Origin: Roseibium aquae
GTDB taxonomy: Bacteria; Pseudomonadota; Alphaproteobacteria; Rhizobiales; Stappiaceae
Direction: 5' to 3'
NCBI RefSeq assembly: GCF_008711285.1
Contig: NZ_VXDC01000001.1
Location: 124,001-188,000, forward strand
DNA: 64,000 nucleotides
Of this stretch, positions 18,424-26,252 are shown one piece after another. Position 1 is the first letter of the stretch. Each line of letters opens with the position of its first letter. The notes under the pieces were generated by a model that searched no databases, was not told where the DNA came from, and saw only the letters and a program-made list of their open reading frames with translations. Both the position numbers and the translations under genes were made by a program.

Positions 18424-20262
18424 ATGGCTGACTATTATTCGATTTTGAAAAGAACGATCGCCTCGCTGCCGGAAAGCAACGGCGCTGCCCGGCGGAGTGT
18501 GTACAGCAGGGCGCGAAATGCGATCGTGAATCAGCTGAAAGCCTATGAGCCCCCGCTTTCGCCCTCCGAGATTACGGCTGAGCAGCTGCGTCTGGAAGAA
18601 GCTATCCGCAAGGTTGAAGCTGAAGCGGCACGCGAAAGCCTGGGTCTTGGACCTTCGGTGAAAACCGCGCCTGCTTCTGGTCCGGCCGGGGTTTCCACTC
18701 CTCCAGCATCGGTTCCGCCCCAGGCCGCAGCGCCTGAAGCTTCCTCCCAGCTTTCCAGCGGATACGGTCAGGCGTCGGTGGCGCCTGATACGAACATCGG
18801 CGCTGGACGCGGTCCGTCTCAAGAACCGCCAGCGGCGCCTTACGTCGCGCCCGGCGCCACCGAGCCGCAGCCGTCCGGCGAACGCCAGGAACCTAGCGCC
18901 AGTGGAGAGGTTCCACCGGCGAGGGACGAACGGGAACCGGGTGAGCGCGTCGGCGCCGTTTCTAGCGGTGCGGTAGCGGGCAACCGCCGGTCTTTCGACG
19001 ATCAACCGGAACAAGGTCTGCCGGAACCGCGTCAAGAGCCCGCGTTTTCCAGCCCTTCAGCCAGTGTTTCAGACGATGACGATAGCCTGTTCGTGGCCGA
19101 GACAAGCGCCGACGGCAATCCGATCAGGCCAGGGTCGATTGCGGCTGGGCAAGTGACCGATGCGGGCCGCAGGGGCGAGCGAAAGTCCCGGAAGCGCGCG
19201 GCGGAAGCCCTGTCGACGGCGCGCCGCCCAAGTATGCTGCACATGCTCTTGATCGCCGTTCTCATTCTGATCTTGGCCAGCATAGGGGGCGTAATTTATT
19301 CCCAACGCGATCTGATCGCCAGCCTCACAGGACCTTCGCAACCGGCAGAGCCTGAAGGGCAGGCCTCGGTGCCGGTTGACGATGTCTCGGATGCACCTGG
19401 TGAAGAGGCGAACGGCGCTCCGCAAAAGAACACAGCCCGGCTGCTGGACGGGAATGGCGAACCGCCGGTCGCGCCAGATGCGCGTAGCGTGACAACAACA
19501 TTGATCACGCCGGGACAAACCGAAACCCGGCTTATCGAGCCCGATCCGCCTGTATCGCCGATCGATGTTCCGGCCACCCCTCCCGTGGAAACACCGCCAC
19601 CCGCAGGGGATGACGGGTCCCTCGATGCGGCGACACCGAACGACCCGGCGTCTGCTGAAGGTCAACAGTTCGCCGCCGTTGCGCCGGAAACAGCAACTGC
19701 CCCGGGGCCGGATACGCCTTCGGCGCAAAGGTCCATTCTTTATGAAGAGGGCGCGGAGGCGAGCGGCGCGGGAACCGCCTCACAAGGCGCCGTTGTGTGG
19801 CGTTTGGAAGATGAAACCGCCCTCGATGGTCAGAAGCAGGTTGTGCTTGTCGCGGATGTCGAGATCCCGGAACGGAACGTGCGGGTCAACTTGCGGATCA
19901 AGCCGAATGACGACAATTCGCTCCCGGCCAGCCATCTGGTTGAAATCAAGTATGAACTTCCAAAGGAATTCGCGTCCGGAACGGTCGTGAACGTACCGGG
20001 TCTGGTGATGAAGCCGACGGAGGAAGCCCGGGGTGATGCCCTCCTGGGCGCATCGGTCAAGGTTTCAGAAGGATATTTCTGGATCGCGTTGTCCAGTCTG
20101 TCGAGCGAACAGGAGCGGAATCTCGGTTTGTTGCGCGAACGCGGCTGGATCGACATTCCAATGCTCTATACAAACGGCAAGCGAGGAATCCTGACCCTGG
20201 AGAAGGGGGCAACCGGATCCGACGCAGTGGAAAGAGCCATTGCGGCCTGGGCGGCAGGTTGA
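18424..20262 (+). CDS. Single-pass membrane protein of unknown function, 612 residues
   Basis: I do not recognise a named function. The N-terminal 75 residues are a conserved-looking helical region (MADYYSILKRTIASLPESNG then RLEEAIRKVEAEAARES). A Pro/Ala/Ser/Glu-rich low-complexity stretch runs to about 265. One strong membrane helix follows at about 272-292 (LLIAVLILILASIGGVIYSQ), then a second low-complexity linker. A folded C-terminal domain of about 165 residues contains VVWRLEDETALDGQKQVVLVAD and ISMALSSL-type strands. By the positive-inside rule the N-terminus should be cytoplasmic and the C-terminal domain periplasmic. Similar proteins appear to be conserved hypotheticals of Hyphomicrobiales. 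No operon partner is close. Confidence 0.8.
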   Translation: MADYYSILKRTIASLPESNGAARRSVYSRARNAIVNQLKAYEPPLSPSEITAEQLRLEEAIRKVEAEAARESLGLGPSVKTAPASGPAGVSTPPASVPPQAAAPEASSQLSSGYGQASVAPDTNIGAGRGPSQEPPAAPYVAPGATEPQPSGERQEPSASGEVPPARDEREPGERVGAVSSGAVAGNRRSFDDQPEQGLPEPRQEPAFSSPSASVSDDDDSLFVAETSADGNPIRPGSIAAGQVTDAGRRGERKSRKRAAEALSTARRPSMLHMLLIAVLILILASIGGVIYSQRDLIASLTGPSQPAEPEGQASVPVDDVSDAPGEEANGAPQKNTARLLDGNGEPPVAPDARSVTTTLITPGQTETRLIEPDPPVSPIDVPATPPVETPPPAGDDGSLDAATPNDPASAEGQQFAAVAPETATAPGPDTPSAQRSILYEEGAEASGAGTASQGAVVWRLEDETALDGQKQVVLVADVEIPERNVRVNLRIKPNDDNSLPASHLVEIKYELPKEFASGTVVNVPGLVMKPTEEARGDALLGASVKVSEGYFWIALSSLSSEQERNLGLLRERGWIDIPMLYTNGKRGILTLEKGATGSDAVERAIAAWAAG

Positions 20263-20620
20263 AGCACCGGGCGGTATCCCGGAAACTTGGAAAATATTAC
20301 GGGCCCGAATAACGCGCAGCCGCGAATGCTTTCGATCATTTGCGATTTGCCGCGCATGGATCTGCTGCCAAACAAAGCGATTAAATGTGTTTTGAGTTCG
20401 GTGGGCGTCCCCTGGATCATCTCCTGAGAGGGTTCAATCGCCCCGCGATCGTTCGCATCCGGACAAGACGTTCTACCACTTTAAAACTGCGAGCGTTTTT
20501 CACGGGTAGTTTTGAGTGTGCCGCGTCAACCGGACCGAGGATTGCGCCACTCCGCCTCCATGAAAATCATGGTGGTCACGTCTTGCCTTTTTTCTCCCGC
20601 CGGGGCATGGTCGGCCCCGG
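20263..20620. other. Non-coding region upstream of the TPP riboswitch
   Basis: No supported gene is present. Two hairpins stand out: an imperfect stem near 20476-20520 (AAAACT with AGTTTT at its top) and CCGGGGC with GCCCCGG at 20600-20620, directly before the aptamer. The promoter for the riboswitch transcript should lie here, but I cannot fix it. Confidence 0.4.
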
Positions 20621-20773
20621 TCCGAGGGGTGTTCCAGAACCGGAACTGAGATGGCAAGCGCCGAACCCTTAGAACCTGATCCGGGTCATGCCGGCGAAGG
20701 GACGGAATTACCTTTAGCCTATCCCGGATCTCCAGTGTCATTTTCGGTTGTTCCGAAGACGGGAGATCCTTGC
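20621..20773 (+). ncRNA. TPP (THI-element) riboswitch with a ribosome-binding-site-masking platform
   Basis: The aptamer spans about 20621-20706. Conserved cores are ACTGAGATGG, ACCCTTAGAACCTGATC and GGGTCATGCCGGCGAAGGGA. Downstream, GGATCTCC (20726-20733) is the exact complement of GGAGATCC (20762-20769), which contains the ribosome-binding site of the permease gene, and a TTCGG/CCGAA hairpin nests between them. Binding of thiamine pyrophosphate is therefore expected to reduce translation. Confidence 0.93.
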
Positions 20774-21604
20774 GTGTTTGAAAACTCGGCGCTCGCGAGC
20801 GCTTCACCCCTCTTGGCCCGAACATTTCGCGGCCCTTTCACCGCAATCGGATTGTCGGTACTCAAACGGCTGGCGCGGTTCCTGGCGGGCCTCGGCATCT
20901 TCCTGGTTCTTTGGCACTCCCTTGTGACGGTTCTGGATATTCCGCCGTTTATGCTGCCCGGACCCTTGAAGGTCGCCGAGGCGTTTCAGGCCCGTGGGGC
21001 CTTCCTGCTCGAGCATGCCGCCATCACCGCTTCAGAAACCCTTCTGGGCTTCTTCTTTGGTGTGCTGGCCGGCACATCCATCGCGTTGATCATGTGGCTT
21101 TTTCCACTGGCCCGGCGGGGACTGTTGCCGGTTGTGCTGGTGACCCAGGCCCTGCCTGTGTTCGCGATTGCCCCCATTCTCGTGCTTTGGCTGGGCTTTG
21201 GGCTCGCGTCCAAGGTCGTTATGGCGGTTCTGGTAATTTTCTTCGCCGTGACCTCGACCTTCTATGACGGACTGCGCCGAGCAGATCCGGGATACACCGA
21301 TCTGGCACGCCTTTATCGGGTAGGACGGTTGAAGGAGCTCATCTACTTCCGGTTCCCTGCGGCTCTCCCGGCCTTGGCGTCCGGCGTCAGGATCGCGGCC
21401 GTTTTTGCGCCGATCGGCGCCATTGTGGGGGAATGGGTTGGGGCCAAGGGCGGCCTCGCGTTCATTATGCTGCAGAGCAATGCGCGGATGCAAACCGACG
21501 TGATGTTCGCCGCCCTGATCTTGTTAGCCCTGATGGTTCTGGCGCTGCGCTATTCGGTCGAATGGGCAGCCAGAGCCATGGTGCCCTGGCAAGCCGAAGA
21601 CTGA
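20774..21604 (+). CDS. thiX: ABC transporter permease, thiamine-precursor type (ThiX-like)
   Basis: This 276-residue BPD-type permease has about six membrane helices and the EAA-like loop DLARLYRVGRLKELIYFRFPAALPALASGVRIA, where the ATPase would dock. The frame is open from 20651, but that stretch is the riboswitch aptamer. GGGAGA at 20761-20766 points to the GTG at 20774 as start. With the adjacent ThiY-like binding protein and the TPP riboswitch it should import a pyrimidine precursor or breakdown product of thiamine. No ATP-binding subunit is encoded next to it. Confidence 0.85.
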   Translation: MFENSALASASPLLARTFRGPFTAIGLSVLKRLARFLAGLGIFLVLWHSLVTVLDIPPFMLPGPLKVAEAFQARGAFLLEHAAITASETLLGFFFGVLAGTSIALIMWLFPLARRGLLPVVLVTQALPVFAIAPILVLWLGFGLASKVVMAVLVIFFAVTSTFYDGLRRADPGYTDLARLYRVGRLKELIYFRFPAALPALASGVRIAAVFAPIGAIVGEWVGAKGGLAFIMLQSNARMQTDVMFAALILLALMVLALRYSVEWAARAMVPWQAED

Positions 21605-21631
21605 TTTCCCAAACACAAAAAGGAGACTTCC

Positions 21632-22573
21632 ATGAAAAGACGCGTGATCGCGGGGCTTTTTGCCATTGCGGCGCTGCTGGCGGTGCCCGCGCAAGCACAG
21701 GACAAGCTGACGGTGCTGCTCGACTGGTTCACCAACCCGGACCATGCGCCAATCGTTGTCGCCCAGCAAAAGGGGTTCTTCGCGGCCGAAGGTCTGGACG
21801 TTGAGCTGATCGAGCCGGCTGACCCGGCCATGCCGCCAAAACTCGTGGCTGCCGGGCAGGGGGATATCGCTGTATCCTATCAGCCGACGCTTCATGCGCA
21901 AATCGAAGAAGGCTTGCCGCTGAAGTGGATTGGCACGCTCGTCGCGACCCCTCTCAACTCGCTCATTGTTCTGGAAGATGGACCGATCAAGGCGTTGGAA
22001 GACTTGAAGGGCAAAACGATCGGCTTCTCGGTATCCGGGTTTGAAGACGTGATGCTCAATCAGATGCTGAAATCGGTGGGCTTGAGCATCAAGGACGTGG
22101 AGCTGATCAATGTCAATTTTGCCCTGTCGCCGTCCTTGATGTCCGGCCAGGTCGATGCCGTTATCGGGGCCTACCGCAATTTCGAACTCACGCAAATCGA
22201 GATCGAAGGCAAGACCGGCAAGGCCTTCTTTCCCGAAGAACATGGTGTGCCCGTCTTCGACGAATTGATCTATGTCGTCCATAAAGACCGGACCGATGAT
22301 GCCCGCTTTGCCCGCTTCATGGCGGCAATAGAAGCGGCCACCGTCTATCTGATCAACCATCCGGATGAGGCTTGGGAAGCATTTATCGCGGCTTATCCAA
22401 GCCTTGACGACGAGCTCAACCGCCGGGCATGGGCGGATACGCTTCCCCGGTTCGCCAAGCGGCCCTCCGCCTTGGATCAGGGCCGGTATCAGCGCTTTGC
22501 CGAATTCATGGCAGAAAACGGATTGCTGGAAACGGTCCCGCCGGTAGACAGCTACACCGCCGAGCTGCGTTAG
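21632..22573 (+). CDS. thiY: ThiY-like substrate-binding protein (NMT1/THI5 family)
   Basis: The 313-residue precursor has a signal peptide ending in AVPAQA and the NMT1/THI5-family opening LTVLLDWFTNPDHAPIVVAQQKGFF, typical of binding proteins for pyrimidine precursors of thiamine such as formylaminopyrimidine. Further family features are GLDVELIEPADPAMPPKLVAAGQGDIAVSYQP (in two parts) and a C-terminal YAEL-like end. AGGAG precedes the ATG by a standard distance. It lies 27 nt after the permease gene and shares its riboswitch. The exact ligand among thiamine-related pyrimidines cannot be told from sequence. Confidence 0.86.
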   Translation: MKRRVIAGLFAIAALLAVPAQAQDKLTVLLDWFTNPDHAPIVVAQQKGFFAAEGLDVELIEPADPAMPPKLVAAGQGDIAVSYQPTLHAQIEEGLPLKWIGTLVATPLNSLIVLEDGPIKALEDLKGKTIGFSVSGFEDVMLNQMLKSVGLSIKDVELINVNFALSPSLMSGQVDAVIGAYRNFELTQIEIEGKTGKAFFPEEHGVPVFDELIYVVHKDRTDDARFARFMAAIEAATVYLINHPDEAWEAFIAAYPSLDDELNRRAWADTLPRFAKRPSALDQGRYQRFAEFMAENGLLETVPPVDSYTAELR

Positions 22574-22586
22574 GCCGGATCAAAAC

Positions 22587-22617
22587 AAACACCGCCGGGC
22601 ATGACCCGGCGGTGTTT
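22587..22617. terminator. Bidirectional terminator between thiY and rpoH
   Basis: A perfect 13-bp stem, AAACACCGCCGGG with CCCGGCGGTGTTT, has the loop CATGA. The minus strand reads TGTTTTGATCC after the stem, so it should stop rpoH transcripts at least as well as those of the thi operon. Confidence 0.9.
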
Positions 22618-22652
22618 GGTGTCGGATTGATGGCCATTTAATGCGGCCCGAT

Positions 22653-23537
22653 TTATGCGGCGGGCAGTTCGCGGCTCCGCGCGGCTGTTTTCACGGCCTT
22701 TTGGACCTTTTCGAAAGCCCGCACTTCGATTTGACGCACGCGCTCACGGCTGACGCCGAACTCGGTCGAAAGGTCCTCCAGGGTCATGGGATCCTCCGCG
22801 AGACGGCGGGCCTCGAAAATACGGCGCTCACGCTCATTCAGAACCCCCATCGCGTCGCCCAGCATCTGGCGCCTTTGATCAAGTTCTTCCTGATTGGCCA
22901 GCATCGTCTCCTGGCTCTCGCTCTCGTCGACCAGCCAGTCCTGCCATTCGCCGGCATCGGCTTCGGCACGAACGGGGGCGTTCAAGCTCGCATCCCCGCC
23001 CAACCGGCGGTTCATGGACACCACTTCTTCCGGTAAAACTCCGAGTTTCGTGGCGATCTCATTTACCTGCTCGGGCTTCAGATCGCCCTCATCCAACGCT
23101 TGGATTTTGCCTTTCAGGCGGCGCAAATTGAAAAAAAGACGCTTCTGGTTTGCGGTCGTGCCCATTTTGACGAGCGACCAGGACCGAAGGATGTATTCCT
23201 GAATAGCCGCCTTGATCCACCACATCGCATAGGTGGCAAGACGGAACCCCTTGTCCGGCTCGAAACGCTTGACCGCTTGCATCAGGCCGACATTGCCTTC
23301 GGACACAACCTCGCCGATGGGCAGACCATATCCGCGGTATCCCATCGCAATCTTGGCAACGAGGCGTAAATGCGACGTCACCAGCCGTTCGGCCGCCTCG
23401 GGATCTTCATGCTCTTTGTAGCGCTTGGCGAGCATGTACTCTTCCTGCGGCTGGAGCATCGGAAATTTACGGATTTCGTCCAGATAGCGGCTCAGGCCGC
23501 CTTCTCCGGACGTTAGCATCGGTACATTCTGGGCCAT
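22653..23537 (-). CDS. rpoH: Heat-shock sigma factor RpoH (sigma-32)
   Basis: The 294-residue sigma factor has region 2 (HLRLVAKIAMGYRGYGLPIGEVVSEGNVGL read in parts; KGFRLATYAMWWIKAAIQEYILRSWS) and region 4 with a helix-turn-helix (TLEDLSTEFGVSRERVRQIEVRAFEKV). It also has the RpoH box QKRLFFNLRR between regions 2 and 3 that separates RpoH from housekeeping sigma factors. AAAGGGGG lies before the start. Alphaproteobacteria often carry two rpoH paralogues; which one this is cannot be decided here. A likely target promoter lies upstream of ftsH in this window, and FtsH normally degrades RpoH. Confidence 0.95.
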   Translation of the reverse strand: MAQNVPMLTSGEGGLSRYLDEIRKFPMLQPQEEYMLAKRYKEHEDPEAAERLVTSHLRLVAKIAMGYRGYGLPIGEVVSEGNVGLMQAVKRFEPDKGFRLATYAMWWIKAAIQEYILRSWSLVKMGTTANQKRLFFNLRRLKGKIQALDEGDLKPEQVNEIATKLGVLPEEVVSMNRRLGGDASLNAPVRAEADAGEWQDWLVDESESQETMLANQEELDQRRQMLGDAMGVLNERERRIFEARRLAEDPMTLEDLSTEFGVSRERVRQIEVRAFEKVQKAVKTAARSRELPAA

Positions 23538-23713
23538 AAATGCGCCCCCTTTCTCCCAAGTCTTGCGTTCCCTCCCGGCGATGCCGTGGAGCGTCCACAG
23601 TCACCCCGCTTGGTAGAGGCAAACGCATTTCTTCCAGCGTCCGTGATCGGCACGCCGAAATTTAATATAGGTAGAAATATGCCATTTGCATGGCGCCGAA
23701 GTGGAATCAGAAT

Positions 23714-24739
23714 CTAAAAATGGCGAAAACCCGATAAAAGGTCATTAAAATCAGATGGGTAGGGACTTTCGAACCTGAGAGTTTCTCCGGTGACCGGATG
23801 GGCAAATGCCAAAAGGCCGGCATGGAGCGCCTGCCGCGAAAACCGCTCGACGCGGTCCTTGAGATGGGGCGGCAGCCGATTGGCCTTGGTCTTGAACCCT
23901 GTCCCGTAATCCTGGTCGCCAATCAAGGGGTGCCCGATATGCGCCATATGAACACGGATCTGGTGAGTGCGACCGGTCTCCAGGCGGCATTCGACAAGGG
24001 CGGCAACGGATGGATCCTGCGCCGGGCCGAAGCGTTCTTTCACCTGCCAATGGGTCACCGCATGGCGGCCGCTGGTTTTGACCACCGCGATCTTCTGCCG
24101 GTTGGCTTGTGATCGGGCAAGATTGGCGTTGATCGTTCCCTTCAAACTTTGAGGCGCGCCCCAGACCAGCGCAGAGTAGGCGCGCTCCAGAGGGCCTGTC
24201 TTGCCATGATCCGCAAATTGCGCGGCCAGGCCCTGGTGTGCCTCGTCTGACTTCGCAACAACCAGAAGACCGCTTGTGTCCTTGTCGATGCGGTGGACAA
24301 TTCCGGGCCGTTTGACGCCGCCGATCCCCGACAGGCTGTCGCCGCAATGGTGGAGAAGCGCGTTGACCAGCGTCCCCGTCCAGTTCCCGGCGCCGGGATG
24401 CACCACCAATCCGGCGGGTTTGTCCACGACGATGAGGTGAGCGTCTTCGAAGACAACCGTAATGGGGATGGCTTCCGCTTCCGGATCCGCATCAACCGGC
24501 TCAGGCAGAGTGATCGCGATCTCCCACCCTTCATTGACCCGGTGTTTGGGCTCCACTATCTTCCGGCCGTCAACGGTGACTTCACCGCTTTTGATCAGCG
24601 TTTGGATGCGATTGCGGCTGAGCGTTGGGATATGGGCGGCCAACACGGCATCAAGACGCTTTCCGTGGTCGTCTGCGGCAATCCTCAAATCGTATTGCAG
24701 ATCCGGATCTGTCGGATTCTGCTCACTGGTGTATGACAT
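23714..24739 (-). CDS. rluD: RluD-type 23S rRNA pseudouridine synthase
   Basis: RluA-family enzymes convert uridine to pseudouridine in rRNA; the RluD type modifies helix 69 of 23S rRNA. The 341-residue protein has an N-terminal S4 RNA-binding domain (RLDAVLAAHIPTLSRNRIQ, then GEVTVDG) and the catalytic motif HRIDKDTSGLLVVAK with the nucleophilic Asp. RTHQIRVHMAHIGHPLIGD follows. The frame is open further upstream, but MSYTSEQ at 24739 is the natural start. Its start codon overlaps that of the divergent small gene in the palindrome CATG. RluC-type specificity is an alternative. Confidence 0.9.
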   Translation of the reverse strand: MSYTSEQNPTDPDLQYDLRIAADDHGKRLDAVLAAHIPTLSRNRIQTLIKSGEVTVDGRKIVEPKHRVNEGWEIAITLPEPVDADPEAEAIPITVVFEDAHLIVVDKPAGLVVHPGAGNWTGTLVNALLHHCGDSLSGIGGVKRPGIVHRIDKDTSGLLVVAKSDEAHQGLAAQFADHGKTGPLERAYSALVWGAPQSLKGTINANLARSQANRQKIAVVKTSGRHAVTHWQVKERFGPAQDPSVAALVECRLETGRTHQIRVHMAHIGHPLIGDQDYGTGFKTKANRLPPHLKDRVERFSRQALHAGLLAFAHPVTGETLRFESPYPSDFNDLLSGFRHF

Positions 24740-25091
24740 GACAAATCCCAAACTGCGCGACGATGAGCTTGACGAGGCTCCTCTCGATCCGGCGGCCCAG
24801 CGTCTGCAAGTTAAATTGCGCCGCCTTCTGCTTGGATCATCGCTGATCATGTTTCTTGGCTTCGTCGCCGTCTTCGCAGCAATTATCTATAAGATCAATG
24901 AGCCAAGTGACGATGAAGGCGTGATCTTCGCCGAAACGATCGTTCTTCCCGAACCCCTGGACATTCGAAGCGTCAATCTGTCGGATGGGGTTCTGACGCT
25001 TGTCGGAGGGCAAGGGGGAGCGACAGTGCTTGTCTTTGTGGATGCGCAATCTGGCGAAGTGCTTGGAACCTCCCGTGTGTTGAGCAGATAG
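24738..25091 (+). CDS. Small single-pass membrane protein divergent from rluD
   Basis: The 117-residue protein has a charged N-terminus (LRDDELDEAPLDPAAQRLQVKLRR) and one membrane helix at about 33-52 (LLLGSSLIMFLGFVAVFAAIIY). A short periplasmic C-terminal domain (FAETIVLPEPLDIRSVNLSDG then VLVFVDAQSGEVLG) completes it. I do not recognise a characterised function; a small conserved membrane protein divergent from an rluD-like gene is known in related bacteria (perhaps DUF6476, uncertain). No ribosome-binding site is visible before the ATG at 24738. The ATG shares two bases with the rluD start codon on the other strand. Confidence 0.75.
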   Translation: MTNPKLRDDELDEAPLDPAAQRLQVKLRRLLLGSSLIMFLGFVAVFAAIIYKINEPSDDEGVIFAETIVLPEPLDIRSVNLSDGVLTLVGGQGGATVLVFVDAQSGEVLGTSRVLSR

Positions 25092-25168
25092 TCGCATCCG
25101 GCTAGCGGGCGCGGCCGCTTGTAAGCCGGGTTATTAACAGGTGCCGGAATTTTTGTTGCCTGGTGGCC

Positions 25169-25197
25169 TTGCGCAGTCTGCGTCGGCGCCTTATACC
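25169..25197 (+). promoter_or_regulatory. Probable promoter of tRNA-Glu
   Basis: TTGCGC (25169-25174), a 17-nt spacer and TATACC (25192-25197) form a sigma70-type promoter about 32 nt before the tRNA. A CAGCAC-TTCG-GTGCTG hairpin (25207-25222) would form in the 5' leader of the precursor. Confidence 0.5.
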
Positions 25198-25228
25198 GCC
25201 GGGTATCAGCACTTCGGTGCTGCACCGC

Positions 25229-25304
25229 GCGCCCATCGTCTAGCGGTCTAGGACGCCGCCCTTTCACGGCGGAAACACGGGTTCGAGTCCCGTTGGGCGT
25301 GCCA
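25229..25304 (+). tRNA. tRNA-Glu (anticodon UUC), CCA encoded
   Basis: The cloverleaf is complete. The acceptor stem pairs GCGCCCA with TGGGCGT, with a G-T closing pair. The anticodon stem CCGCC/GGCGG carries the loop CTTTCAC with anticodon TTC. The T arm is CGGGTTCGAGTCCCG, and the discriminator G is followed by an encoded CCA. No integrase or attachment duplication lies near its 3' end. Confidence 0.95.
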
Positions 25305-25401
25305 CTTCTTCCAACAAGCCAATTGCAGTCTTTTCTGGTAATGACCTGCCTCCGCGGATCTGTCGGGCGCATGTCCTGTGCAACCCGATCCGGACAGAAG
25401 T

Positions 25402-26193
25402 TCATTTTGCGCGAGATGCGACGGCAATTTGATCCGTGTCCGTTTCAAGCAATGTGACATCGTGTTCCCTGGCGATTTGTGCCATTTGCCGGGATGGGCA
25501 TTTATCCGTCACGAATGTTGTCACTTGGGAAAGATGCCCCACCCGAACCGGGGCAGTGCGCTCGAACTTGGTACTGTCGGCCACCAGCACAACATGCCGG
25601 GCGTTCTGCATGATGGTTTGGGTTACCCGCACCTCCCGGTAGTCATAGTCGAGCAAGGATCCGTCCGGATCGATGGCGGATGCCCCGATGATCGCGAAAT
25701 CGACCTTGAATTGGGCCATGAAATCGACCGCTTGTTCGCCGACGATGCCGCCGTCCGCATGGCGAAGCACGCCTCCGGCAATCACAACCTCGATCTGGCT
25801 GTAGCCCCGCAGGAGACTGGCCACGTTGATATTGTTGGTAATGACCATCAGGCCGCTGTGCTGAAGAAGCGCCTGGGCTACAGCCTCGGTCGTCGTGCCG
25901 ATATTGATGAACAGGGAGGCATTGTCGGGGATCAATGCAGCCGCCCGGGCCGCAATGTCCGCTTTTTCCCGGCTCGAGATAATCCGCCTTGCCTCGTATC
26001 CGACGTTTTGCACACCGGATGACAGAAGGGCGCCGCCATGGGTGCGCGCTAAAAGCCGGCGTTCACACAATTCGTTGAGATCTTTTCTGATGGTCTGGGG
26101 GCTGACCTCGAACCGTCTTGCCAGATCGTCAACCGTGACCCGGCCGTTTTGCCGGGCAATTTCCAATATCGCATTGTGGCGCGCGATGAGCAT
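25402..26193 (-). CDS. glpR: DeoR-family transcriptional regulator, GlpR-like
   Basis: The 263-residue protein has an N-terminal DeoR-type winged helix-turn-helix (VDDLARRFEVSPQTIRKDLNEL, LARTHGGALL). The C-terminal sugar-phosphate-binding isomerase-like domain shows FINIGTTTEAVAQALL, GGVLRHADGGIVGEQA and DYREVRVTQTIMQ. The closest functional match is the glycerol-3-phosphate repressor GlpR. This fits the presence of glpD-glpK at 44-47 kb, but the two loci are 18 kb apart. TTTCG motifs occur both before this gene and in front of glpD, which supports the assignment. Another sugar-phosphate effector remains possible. Confidence 0.8.
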   Translation of the reverse strand: MLIARHNAILEIARQNGRVTVDDLARRFEVSPQTIRKDLNELCERRLLARTHGGALLSSGVQNVGYEARRIISSREKADIAARAAALIPDNASLFINIGTTTEAVAQALLQHSGLMVITNNINVASLLRGYSQIEVVIAGGVLRHADGGIVGEQAVDFMAQFKVDFAIIGASAIDPDGSLLDYDYREVRVTQTIMQNARHVVLVADSTKFERTAPVRVGHLSQVTTFVTDKCPSRQMAQIAREHDVTLLETDTDQIAVASRAK

Positions 26194-26203
26194 TGCGGGT
26201 TGC

Positions 26204-26213
26204 TTTCGTTTCC
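26204..26213. promoter_or_regulatory. TTTCG-TTTCC motif before the GlpR-like gene
   Basis: Two adjacent TTTC-type pentamers lie 11-20 nt upstream of the regulator's start codon. They resemble the phased TTTCG repeats in front of glpD and could serve autoregulation. Confidence 0.3.
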
Positions 26214-26252
26214 TACCAAAGGCGAAGGGTTAAATCACCCTAAACAGCCTGG

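Noticed and set aside
20385-20672. Short frame running into the riboswitch.
   Set aside because: It overlaps the aptamer and has no ribosome-binding site or domain.
25229-25401. tRNA-Glu as a possible integration site.
   Set aside because: No duplicated tRNA end, integrase or change of coding style follows it.
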